Assembly (NCBI GenBank): GCA_964244955.1
Contig: CAXTKQ010000097.1
Span: forward strand, 1 to 15,117
Length of the DNA stretch: 15,117 nucleotides
Source of the DNA: Mucilaginibacter_A sp964244955
Lineage (GTDB): Bacteria > Bacteroidota > Bacteroidia > Sphingobacteriales > Sphingobacteriaceae
Direction: 5' to 3'
The notes under the pieces: model-generated
The model's input: the letters and a program-made list of their open reading frames with translations, nothing else
Told to the model about the DNA's origin: nothing
Databases searched by the model: none
Shown: positions 5,462 to 11,309 of the stretch, piece by piece
Numbering within the stretch: the stretch's first letter is position 1
Layout: every line of letters starts with the position of its first letter
Program-made: the position numbers and the translations under genes

Positions 5462-7333
5462 CTATTTCAACACTTCCACATCAATAAAACTATCGTTAAA
5501 CACCGTTTCTGTTGCTTTAACATAATCGCTTGCTGCAGCTTTGTACGGGTTTTCTACAAACTTTTGCGGGTTGCGGGCAAACAGCGGGAAAGCAGTGCTT
5601 TGCACCTGGATCATCAAACGGTGGCCTTTTTTAAACGTGTGCAACACATCCTGCAAACGCACGTTCACGTCTGTTTTTTGGTTGGCAACCAAAGCTTCCG
5701 GTTTTTCAAAGCTGTGGCGGAAACGGGCCGGCATTATTTCTGATCGCACCATCTGCTCGTAATTGCTCATCAAAATATTTTTATTGGGCTGGTTTGGATT
5801 GTTGGGCTCGTCCGCCGGATAAACGTCTATCAGTTTCACCACAAAATCAGCATCTGTTCCGGTAGAAGCAATTTTTAAGTGGGATAAAATTTCACCGCCC
5901 AGTGTCATGTCATCCTGCAAAACATCGGTCTGGTAAACCAACACATCCGGCCTGCGGCCTGCAAAACGCTGGTCTTCGCTCATGTAATTGTGCGGCGTAA
6001 AACCCATGGTGGTGGTGTTGTCTTCGGTATAAGGAACCGGTTTTGCCGGATCGCTGACGTAAGACATCGAACCAGTTGAAGCAGGCGCAGTCATGGTAAT
6101 TTTGCCATCAGCACTTAAATATAATTTTTGGTGCGAAGCATTGGCAGCAGGCCATTGCGGGAAAGTTTCCCATTCTTTTTTGCCCGTATTAAACATGTAA
6201 GCTTCCGGCAAACCAGAGTTTTTATCGCCATTGCCTTTTAAGAAGTGGTTAAAGAATTTGGCTTCAATATTTTTTTGGTAAAAAGTAGCAATGCTATCGC
6301 CAAAATAAACATTAGAATGAAAAGTATGCCCGGTTTCGCGCGACCATCTTCCATGCCCGAAAGGGCCCATCACAATCGTGTTATAGGCACTTGGATCAGT
6401 TTTATGGATTTTCTTGAACATATCCAACGGACCGGAAAGGTCTTCTGCATCAAACCAGCCGCCAACAAACATCACCGCAGGTTTTACTTTGTTAAAATGG
6501 CGCGGCAAACTTCTTTTCTGCCAAAACTCGTCGTAGTTTGGATGGTTGATGGTTTCCTGCCAAAAGAAATTGTCGTGGTAATATTTGTCGGCATTACTAA
6601 GCGGGCCCATATCCAGCAAAAACTGGTAACCATCTTTCGTTCCCGGGTTAAACACTTGGCTTGCATACCAAGCGTTTCCGCTCGTATCTGCTTTCGTTTT
6701 TTGGACGCCAAAAACCGGGTAAGTAAAAAAGTAAGACTCCAGCAAAGAACCGTTGTGGTGGAAATCATCAAAAAAGAAATCGGAAATTGGGGCTTGCGGA
6801 GAAGAAGCTTTCAAAGCCGGATGGTTGGACAAAATACCGGCCGCCGTATAAAAACCGGGATAAGAAATGCCCCATTGGCCCACTTTGCCGTTGTTGTTGG
6901 CCACGTTTTTTACCAGCCAGTCAATCGTATCGTACGTATCCGAAGGTTCGTCCACCTCTGTTTTGCCTTTTTTATTGTCAATTACCGGTGTCATGTTCGT
7001 CCAGCTTCCTTCGCTTTTGTAACGGCCGCGCACATCCTGATAAACCACAATATAACCTTCCTTCATCATCGTTTCTGATGGGCCTAAAACCCTCGGAAAC
7101 TTTCCGGCCCCGTAGGGCGCAACGCTGTAACAGGTGCGCTGCATAATCATCGGGTATTTTTTTTGCGGGGAAGCATCTTTGGGCGTATAAATAGAAGTAA
7201 AAAGCCGGATACCATCGCGCATGGTGATGTACGCGTCTTTTTTCGTGTAGTTATCGCTGGCATAATTGCTTTGTGCCGAAGCGAAATCAATAAAAAGCAC
7301 GGAGAGCAGCAGGAAAAGATATATTTTTTTCAT
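5462..7333 (-). CDS. Exported CocE/NonD (S15, X-Pro dipeptidyl-peptidase-like) hydrolase
   Basis: A 623-residue alpha/beta hydrolase. The signal peptide is MKKIYLFLLLSVLFIDFASA. The catalytic domain shows YITMRDGIRL, YQDVRGRYKSEG, and the nucleophile elbow WGISYPG with Ser157. The remaining triad is probably Asp295 in GGWFDAED and His327 in GPFGHG. The C-terminal part (about 410-620) carries the beta-jelly-roll typical of the family. Members are X-Pro dipeptidyl peptidases, alpha-amino-acid ester hydrolases or cocaine-esterase-like enzymes; the pairing with an M1 aminopeptidase one base downstream favours peptide degradation, since proline-containing N-termini block ordinary aminopeptidases. 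Exact substrate is unknown. First gene of the operon. The ATG at 7333 leads directly into the signal peptide. Long open frames on the opposite strand are codon-bias shadows. Confidence 0.92.
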   Translation of the reverse strand: MKKIYLFLLLSVLFIDFASAQSNYASDNYTKKDAYITMRDGIRLFTSIYTPKDASPQKKYPMIMQRTCYSVAPYGAGKFPRVLGPSETMMKEGYIVVYQDVRGRYKSEGSWTNMTPVIDNKKGKTEVDEPSDTYDTIDWLVKNVANNNGKVGQWGISYPGFYTAAGILSNHPALKASSPQAPISDFFFDDFHHNGSLLESYFFTYPVFGVQKTKADTSGNAWYASQVFNPGTKDGYQFLLDMGPLSNADKYYHDNFFWQETINHPNYDEFWQKRSLPRHFNKVKPAVMFVGGWFDAEDLSGPLDMFKKIHKTDPSAYNTIVMGPFGHGRWSRETGHTFHSNVYFGDSIATFYQKNIEAKFFNHFLKGNGDKNSGLPEAYMFNTGKKEWETFPQWPAANASHQKLYLSADGKITMTAPASTGSMSYVSDPAKPVPYTEDNTTTMGFTPHNYMSEDQRFAGRRPDVLVYQTDVLQDDMTLGGEILSHLKIASTGTDADFVVKLIDVYPADEPNNPNQPNKNILMSNYEQMVRSEIMPARFRHSFEKPEALVANQKTDVNVRLQDVLHTFKKGHRLMIQVQSTAFPLFARNPQKFVENPYKAAASDYVKATETVFNDSFIDVEVLK

Positions 7334-7398
7334 TTAACAAAAATTTGAACTGCTAATTTAAAAAAATATCGACAGGAGAAAAGTAATCTGGTTGTTAC

Positions 7399-7412
7399 GT
7401 GCTTCTTTTATC
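7399..7412 (-). repeat. Dispersed motif, GA form, 13/14 (GATAAAAGAAGCAC)
   Basis: One mismatch at the last base, minus orientation, in the divergent intergenic region upstream of the S15 hydrolase. Confidence 0.65.
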
Positions 7413-7456
7413 AAGGATTAAAAAATTTTTAGAATTGATTATACTGATTTTTAAGT

Positions 7457-7470
7457 GGTAAAAGAAGTAT
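7457..7470 (+). repeat. Dispersed motif, GA form, perfect (GGTAAAAGAAGTAT)
   Basis: Perfect copy preceded by ATTTTTAAGT. It is the left arm of an inverted pair with the copy at 7500-7513. Confidence 0.8.
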
Positions 7471-7512
7471 TGAACTGGATTAAAACATACTTTCCGACAA
7501 TACTTCTTTTAC
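7458..7512. repeat. Inverted repeat formed by two opposed motif copies
   Basis: GTAAAAGAAGTATTG (7458-7472) and CAATACTTCTTTTAC (7498-7512) are perfect 15-base inverted arms separated by 25 bases, in the region between the S15 hydrolase start and the oxidoreductase start. They could form a stem-loop, or a double site for a DNA-binding protein. Confidence 0.75.
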
Positions 7513-7513
7513 T
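7500..7513 (-). repeat. Dispersed motif, GA form, 13/14 (AGTAAAAGAAGTAT)
   Basis: One mismatch at the first base, minus orientation; right arm of the inverted pair. It lies 78 bases upstream of the oxidoreductase start. Confidence 0.7.
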
Positions 7514-7590
7514 ATATAATTTGTGTCAAATATTTTTTTTGAGCAATCAACCAAAATTAATTTTTGTTGATAAAGGAAAACTTAACATTT

Positions 7591-8517
7591 ATGAAAGCAA
7601 TACAAATTCATCAATTCGGCGGTATAGAACAATTAAAATACGAAGAAGCAGCTATGCCTAAAATCAACCCGGACGATGTGTTGATTAAAGTATTTGCAAC
7701 TAGCATTAACCCGGTAGATTGGAAAGTACGTGAAGGTGAAATGAAGCAAATCCAGTTTAAATTTCCACTGATTTTGGGCTGGGATGTTTCGGGCGTAATT
7801 ACCGAAGTAGGAAGCGAAGTGAAAAATTTTGAAGTTGGCCAAGAGGTTTATAGTCGGCCGGACTTGACCAGAAACGGGACTTACGCCGAATATGTAGCCG
7901 TAAAAGCAGGCAGTATCGCCGAAAAACCACGTTCAATTTCCCATCTGGAAGCTGCTTCTATTCCGTTGGCCGGGTTAACTGCATGGCAAGGCATCTTCGA
8001 TCATGGACAACTAAAACCTGGCCAGAAAATCCTGATCCATGGCGCATCAGGAGGCGTAGGCACACTTGCGGTGCAATTGGCAAAGTGGAAAGGTGCTTAT
8101 GTAATCGGAACAGCCTCAGAAAAGAACATTGATTTTTTAAAGGAGCTTGGTGCGGATGAGGTAATTGATTACAAACATCAGCAATTTGAAAAAGAACTGA
8201 AAGACATTGATGTTGTGTTTGATACCATTGGCGGCGAAACGCAGAAAAAATCAGTAGAAGTTTTAAAAACAGGCGGCATATTGGTAAGTACGGTTGGTGT
8301 GCAGGATGAGGAAGCCTTTAAAGCGAAAAACATACAGACACGTCAGTTTATGGCGCAATCATACCCGGAACAGCTGAAGCAAATGGCCGATTTGCTTGAT
8401 TCCGGAAAATTAAAACCCATTATTGACCAGGTTTTTCCGCTTGAGGAAATTGCCAAAGCACAAACAGTAAGCGAAGAAGGACATACCCGCGGCAAAATTG
8501 CGATCAAAGTAATTTAA
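7591..8517 (+). CDS. NADP(H)-dependent quinone oxidoreductase-type medium-chain dehydrogenase
   Basis: A 308-residue MDR-superfamily protein. The N-terminal GroES-like fold has GWDVSGVITEVGSEVKNFEVGQEVY. The Rossmann fold starts at HGASGGVGTLAVQLAKWKGA, the nucleotide-binding loop of the quinone oxidoreductase (zeta-crystallin/Qor) branch, and FDTIGG and TGGILVSTVG follow. The cysteine ligands for catalytic and structural zinc are absent, so it is a zinc-free reductase, probably acting on quinones or alpha,beta-unsaturated carbonyls in the cytoplasm with NADPH. Start: the frame extends upstream to a TTG at 7564, but the ATG at 7591 begins the typical MKAIQI and has AAGGAAAA about 12 bases ahead. 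Monocistronic, divergent from the hydrolase operon. Physiological substrate unknown. Confidence 0.88.
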   Translation: MKAIQIHQFGGIEQLKYEEAAMPKINPDDVLIKVFATSINPVDWKVREGEMKQIQFKFPLILGWDVSGVITEVGSEVKNFEVGQEVYSRPDLTRNGTYAEYVAVKAGSIAEKPRSISHLEAASIPLAGLTAWQGIFDHGQLKPGQKILIHGASGGVGTLAVQLAKWKGAYVIGTASEKNIDFLKELGADEVIDYKHQQFEKELKDIDVVFDTIGGETQKKSVEVLKTGGILVSTVGVQDEEAFKAKNIQTRQFMAQSYPEQLKQMADLLDSGKLKPIIDQVFPLEEIAKAQTVSEEGHTRGKIAIKVI

Positions 8518-8536
8518 TACGGCCTTAAAACCTGCA

Positions 8537-8550
8537 ATGCTGTTTTTACC
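8537..8550 (-). repeat. Dispersed motif, AC form, perfect (GGTAAAAACAGCAT)
   Basis: Perfect copy of the AC form in the gap between the convergent oxidoreductase and pth genes, 20 bases after the oxidoreductase stop. The upstream TTTTATG flank is not present here. Confidence 0.7.
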
Positions 8551-8563
8551 ATACTTATTTTGG

Positions 8564-8589
8564 ATTGGGCAGAAGGCAATCTGCTCAAT
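8564..8589 (+). terminator. Probable terminator hairpin after the oxidoreductase gene
   Basis: ATTGGGCAGA and TCTGCTCAAT form a 10-base stem (one G-U pair) with a 6-base loop AGGCAA. The U-tract after it is weak (TCTTTAATTT). It lies 46 bases beyond the stop codon, between convergent genes, so it could serve either strand. Confidence 0.45.
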
Positions 8590-8658
8590 TCTTTAATTTA
8601 AATTTATAGAAACAAAATCACGTTTTTTGGAAAAATCAATGCCAGAAAACTTTCCATA

Positions 8659-8672
8659 ATGCTGTTTTTACC
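8659..8672 (-). repeat. Dispersed motif, AC form, perfect, overlapping the pth stop codon (GGTAAAAACAGCAT)
   Basis: The TAA of the motif is the stop codon of pth (CGG TAA). Twelve of the fourteen bases are therefore stop codon or non-coding. Confidence 0.65.
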
Positions 8673-9228
8673 GGTTATATTTTGTCATCGTCAGTTCCGT
8701 TCCAACCGCAACAAAACTTTTAACCATTTCGATGGAACGATCAATCAAAGCAGGCAGTTCCAATTGTTCTTCCTTGTCAAACCCGCTTAAAACATAATCA
8801 ATTTGCCTTCCTTTTGGGAAGTTGTCGCCAATTCCGAAACGCAAACGCGCGTAATTGTTGTTGCCCAAAGTTAATTCGATATGTTTTAAACCATTGTGCC
8901 CGGCCGCGCTTCCTTTTGGTTTCAGGCGTAAAGTCCCTAAAGGCAAAGCCAGGTCGTCCACAATCACCAAAACGTTTTCGATCGGGATTTTCAATTCTTT
9001 CATCCAATGGTTTAAAGCTTTTCCGCTTAAATTCATGTAAGTAGTTGGTTTGATAAGGTGGAGCGTACGCGCTTTGTAACTTACTTCCGAATAATACGCC
9101 AGTTTTAGGTGGTAAAATTTGGCCGATTCCTGTTTGGCCAGTTCATCCAAAACCATAAAACCAATGTTGTGGCGCGTATCTGCATATTCCGGGCCGATGT
9201 TTCCGAGGCCAACAATTAAGTATTTCAT
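8668..9228 (-). CDS. pth: Peptidyl-tRNA hydrolase
   Basis: A 186-residue cytoplasmic enzyme that cleaves the ester bond of peptidyl-tRNAs released from ribosomes and recycles the tRNA. Family motifs are intact: VGLGN (Asn10), TRHN with the catalytic His20, KPTTYMNLSG (Asn66), VDDLALP with Asp92, and GHNGLK. These match E. coli Asn10, His20, Asn68 and Asp93. Length is normal (about 190). The frame extends 11 codons upstream to 9261, but these simply translate the dispersed motif and the promoter. MKYLIVGLGN from the ATG at 9228 is the true start. A TACCTTTG box ends only 6 bases before that ATG, so the mRNA is probably leaderless. Last gene of the prs-rplY-pth cluster but separated from rplY by a terminator. 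Confidence 0.96.
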   Translation of the reverse strand: MKYLIVGLGNIGPEYADTRHNIGFMVLDELAKQESAKFYHLKLAYYSEVSYKARTLHLIKPTTYMNLSGKALNHWMKELKIPIENVLVIVDDLALPLGTLRLKPKGSAAGHNGLKHIELTLGNNNYARLRFGIGDNFPKGRQIDYVLSGFDKEEQLELPALIDRSIEMVKSFVAVGTELTMTKYNR

Positions 9229-9234
9229 TTCCCG

Positions 9235-9242
9235 CAAAGGTA
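9235..9242 (-). promoter_or_regulatory. -7 box (TACCTTTG) of pth, implying a leaderless mRNA
   Basis: On the minus strand TACCTTTG fits TAnnTTTG exactly and ends 6 bases before the pth ATG, so transcription would begin at or next to the start codon. No clear TTTG -33 element is visible; the AC-form motif occupies the space just upstream. Confidence 0.6.
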
Positions 9243-9256
9243 ATACTGTTTTTACC
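9243..9256 (-). repeat. Dispersed motif, AC form, perfect, abutting the pth -7 box (GGTAAAAACAGTAT)
   Basis: Perfect copy directly adjacent to the TACCTTTG box, covering the -10 to -30 promoter spacer. It is preceded on the minus strand by TTTTTATGCC, the T-run of the rplY terminator. Confidence 0.75.
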
Positions 9257-9261
9257 GGCAT

Positions 9262-9292
9262 AAAAAAAGCCTTCAGTTTTTAGGCTGAAGAC
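9262..9292 (-). terminator. Rho-independent terminator of rplY
   Basis: On the minus strand GTCTTCAG and CTGAAGGC form an 8-base stem (one G-U pair) with loop CCTAAAAA, followed by seven T. It ends the rplY transcript ahead of the separate pth promoter. Confidence 0.85.
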
Positions 9293-9300
9293 TTTTGTGC

Positions 9301-9314
9301 GATAAAAGAAGTAT
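9301..9314 (+). repeat. Dispersed motif, GA form, perfect (GATAAAAGAAGTAT)
   Basis: Perfect copy between the rplY stop codon and its terminator, two bases from the stop, preceded by CTTTTGTGC. Confidence 0.85.
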
Positions 9315-9316
9315 GC

Positions 9317-9901
9317 TTATTTTTTATTGGAAGTTACTTCCTGTTCTGCCTGGCGCAAGGCACGTGAAGTAGTTACAGAAACAATGGTATCTTCGGGCGC
9401 GTTGGTGATGGTTAAGTTGGGCAATTTGATTTCGCTCACTTTAACCGATTTGCCAACTTCCAGTGTTTCGATGCTGACATCAATGGTATCCAAAAGATCT
9501 TTCGGGAAACCTTTTACGCGCAGTTTACGCAGTTTTTGTACCAGTTTGCCACCGGTTTTTACGCCTGGCGAAGTTCCGGTCAGGCGGATCGGGATTTCCA
9601 TCGTAATCGGTTTGCTTTCGTTCAGCAATAAAAAGTCGATGTGGATCAACTGATCGGTTACCGGATGAAATTGTGTAGCCTGAATGATCGCCTGGCTTTT
9701 GGCACCGGCAATATCTAAATCTATGAAATGAACCTCTGGTGTGTAAATCACCGGTTTCAAATCAGCTGCAGACACAGCAAAGTGGGTTTGCGTTGCCCCA
9801 CCATAAAGAACTGCAGGCACCTGGCCCTGATAACGCAGCTCTTTAGCGTCTCTTTTCCCTACGTTCTCTCTGGGAGAACCGCTAATAGCAATTGATTTCA
9901 T
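9317..9901 (-). CDS. rplY: 50S ribosomal protein L25/general stress protein Ctc
   Basis: A 194-residue bL25 protein of the long TL5/CTC type. It binds 5S rRNA in the central protuberance of the large subunit. The N-terminal L25 domain (about 1-90) starts MKSIAISGSPRENVGKRDAK and contains the typical QVPAVLYGG. The C-terminal TL5 beta domain (about 95-185) has MEIPIRLTGTSPGVKTGGKL and LRVKGFPKDLLDTIDVSI. The last residues are a short charged tail. Position between prs and pth is a widely conserved gene order (as in Bacillus prs-ctc-spoVC). The ATG at 9901 follows a nearly G-free leader rich in A and C with no Shine-Dalgarno, normal for Bacteroidota. Its own promoter may lie in the preceding gap. 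Confidence 0.96.
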   Translation of the reverse strand: MKSIAISGSPRENVGKRDAKELRYQGQVPAVLYGGATQTHFAVSAADLKPVIYTPEVHFIDLDIAGAKSQAIIQATQFHPVTDQLIHIDFLLLNESKPITMEIPIRLTGTSPGVKTGGKLVQKLRKLRVKGFPKDLLDTIDVSIETLEVGKSVKVSEIKLPNLTITNAPEDTIVSVTTSRALRQAEQEVTSNKK

Positions 9902-9949
9902 TTTTGTTGTTTGTTTATTGTTTGTATTTGTTTGTTGTGTTCATTGTTG

Positions 9950-10005
9950 ATGGTTAATAGTTCATAGCAACTGCATATCCGCCCAGTCTATGAACCATTA
10001 ACCAT
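9950..10005. repeat. Large imperfect inverted repeat between prs and rplY
   Basis: ATGGTTAATAGTTCATAG (9950-9967) and CTATGAACCATTAACCAT (9988-10005) pair over 17 of 18 positions around a 20-base centre. It has no T-run, so it is not a canonical terminator. It could be an intergenic repeat element or an mRNA processing/attenuation hairpin between the two co-directional genes. No copy of the 14-base motif is present in this gap. Confidence 0.75.
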
Positions 10006-10023
10006 TATCTATATTGCCTTCTC

Positions 10024-10965
10024 TCACTCCACACTAAAAAGCTGGCTAATAGAACCATGTTCGTTTACGTTGGCAATGGCACTGGCAAATAATTTGGCGG
10101 CCGAAAGTACGCGTATTTTGCTGCTCTGCTGTTTTAACGGAATGGTATCGGTAACAATCAGTTCGGTTAATGCCGAATTTTCAATCGTGTTATAAGCATC
10201 GCCGGATAAAATCGGATGTGTACAAACAGCCCTGACACTTAATGCGCCGCGGTCCATAATTAACCCTGCCGCTTTAGCCAAAGTGCGTGCCGTATCGCAC
10301 ATATCGTCAATCAAAACGATGTGTTGGTCAGTAACATCGCCAATCACCGTCATGGATTCAATCTCGTTTGCACGTTTACGTTGTTTATCACAGATCACAA
10401 CTTCTGCATTAAAAAATTTGGCAAAACTACGTGCGCGATAAGAGCCGCCCATATCTGGTGAAGCAATCGTGATGTTAGGCAGGTTTAAACTTTTGATGTA
10501 AGGCACGAAAATAACAGACGCATCCAAATGATCTACAGGAATATCAAAAAAGCCTTGTATTTGTGCGGCGTGCAAATCCATCGTCATGATGCGGTTGATA
10601 CCGGCAGCCGTTAATAAATTGGCAACCAATTTGGCACCGATGGCAACGCGCGGCTTGTCTTTGCGGTCTTGCCGGGCCAAACCAAAATAAGGGATAACGG
10701 CCGTAACATAATGTGCCGATGCGCGGCGTGCGTCAATCATCATTAGCAGTTCCATTAAATTATCGGTTGGCGGATTGGTGGACTGGATCAAAAAAACATC
10801 CGAACCACGTACCGATTCGTTAAAATAAGGCTGAAACTCGCCGTCGCTGAAACGCGATAAAATCACTTCGCCCAATTCTTTTCCGTAAGCTTCTGCAACC
10901 TTGCGCGAAAGTTCCAGTGTGGCTGAACCTGAAAATAACTTGATGGGGTTGAACTGTATCGGCAT
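10024..10965 (-). CDS. prs: Ribose-phosphate pyrophosphokinase (PRPP synthetase)
   Basis: A 313-residue cytoplasmic enzyme making PRPP from ribose 5-phosphate and ATP for purine, pyrimidine, His, Trp and NAD synthesis. Class I features: FSDGEFQPYFNESVRG (ATP site), YFGLARQDRKDKPRVAIGAKLVANLL (catalytic flexible loop), MTMDLHAAQIQGFF with the metal-binding His, SPDMGG, and the ribose-5-phosphate loop VLIDDMCDTARTL. In the families I know that loop reads DTAGT; here Gly is replaced by Arg (codon CGC), which is unusual. Length is normal (about 310-315). The ATG at 10965 gives the usual short N-terminus leading into KLFSGSATLEL. It lies just downstream of a terminator-like hairpin after tRNA-Gln and heads the prs-rplY cluster. 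No clear TAnnTTTG box is visible before it. Confidence 0.96.
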   Translation of the reverse strand: MPIQFNPIKLFSGSATLELSRKVAEAYGKELGEVILSRFSDGEFQPYFNESVRGSDVFLIQSTNPPTDNLMELLMMIDARRASAHYVTAVIPYFGLARQDRKDKPRVAIGAKLVANLLTAAGINRIMTMDLHAAQIQGFFDIPVDHLDASVIFVPYIKSLNLPNITIASPDMGGSYRARSFAKFFNAEVVICDKQRKRANEIESMTVIGDVTDQHIVLIDDMCDTARTLAKAAGLIMDRGALSVRAVCTHPILSGDAYNTIENSALTELIVTDTIPLKQQSSKIRVLSAAKLFASAIANVNEHGSISQLFSVE

Positions 10966-10994
10966 GGTGAGTAAAAAATGTTAAACTGCCTTTA

Positions 10995-11034
10995 AAGTAA
11001 AAAGCAGACAGCCATTACCCAAGCGTGTCTGCTT
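10995..11034 (-). terminator. Terminator hairpin after tRNA-Gln
   Basis: AAGCAGACA (11002-11010) and TGTCTGCTT (11026-11034) are perfect 9-base arms around a 15-base loop. On the minus strand the stem is followed by TTTACTTT, giving a U-rich tail; in the other direction CTTTTTT follows. It lies about 10 bases beyond the 3' end of tRNA-Gln and separates it from prs. Confidence 0.7.
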
Positions 11035-11044
11035 CTTTTTTGTG

Positions 11045-11115
11045 TTGCCCGACCAGGATTCGAACCTAGACAAACGGTACCAAAAACCGTCGTACTACCT
11101 TTATACTATCGGGCA
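11045..11115 (-). tRNA. tRNA-Gln (anticodon TTG)
   Basis: On the minus strand a cloverleaf is readable: acceptor arms TGCCCGA and TCGGGCA pair over 7 bases, with A as the next base. The anticodon stem ACGGT/ACCGT encloses the loop TTTTGGT, which gives anticodon TTG (Gln). The T arm CTAGG/CCTGG encloses TTCGAAT. The D arm carries AAAGGTA. CCA is not encoded. The tRNA decodes CAA and, by wobble, CAG. Confidence 0.96.
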
Positions 11116-11154
11116 ATCTTCTTTTCGATAATGTGTACCTGCCGAAAAGGAATG

Positions 11155-11162
11155 CAAATATA
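11155..11162 (-). promoter_or_regulatory. Probable -7 box (TATATTTG) of tRNA-Gln
   Basis: On the minus strand TATATTTG matches TAnnTTTG exactly and lies 39 bases upstream of the tRNA 5' end, leaving room for a short processed leader. The -33 element is not clear. Confidence 0.55.
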
Positions 11163-11208
11163 GGACGATAAATTAAAAAGCCAAATGCAATTTTTATATT
11201 TTTTATGT

Positions 11209-11222
11209 GGTAAAAGAAGCAT
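11209..11222 (+). repeat. Dispersed motif, GA form, perfect (GGTAAAAGAAGCAT)
   Basis: Perfect copy between the divergent tRNA-Gln and DUF2723 genes, preceded by TTTTTATGT exactly as at 3712-3720. Confidence 0.85.
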
Positions 11223-11230
11223 TGGGCCGT

Positions 11231-11257
11231 CAATTGTTAAAACCTGTTAAACAATTG
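11231..11257. repeat. Inverted repeat upstream of the DUF2723 gene
   Basis: CAATTGTT (11231-11238) and AACAATTG (11250-11257) are perfect inverted arms 11 bases apart, flanked by GGCC on each side with slightly different spacing. It lies about 55 bases upstream of the DUF2723 start. There is no T-run, so an operator or a small palindromic repeat is more likely than a terminator. Confidence 0.45.
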
Positions 11258-11288
11258 GCCAAAGGCCATAAACTTCATTATAGTTTGT

Positions 11289-11296
11289 TAATTTCG
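11289..11296 (+). promoter_or_regulatory. Candidate -7 box (TAATTTCG) of the DUF2723 gene
   Basis: TAATTTCG matches TAnnTTTG at 7 of 8 positions and ends 13 bases before the ATG at 11310. A -33 element at the expected distance is not convincing. Confidence 0.3.
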
Positions 11297-11309
11297 GCAC
11301 CACAAAATT

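Noticed and set aside
6275..6290. GGTAAAAAGTAGCAAT resembling the AC form
   Set aside because: It needs an insertion to align and lies within the S15 hydrolase coding sequence.
6245..7078. 277-residue plus-strand open frame opposite the S15 hydrolase
   Set aside because: Shadow of a well-supported gene; its sequence has no recognisable domain and is rich in Arg/His/Val as expected from antisense reading.
11116..11131. ATCTTCTTTTCGATAA between tRNA-Gln and its promoter, similar to the inverted word
   Set aside because: Only the AAAAGAAG core matches; the flanking GRT and YAT are wrong.
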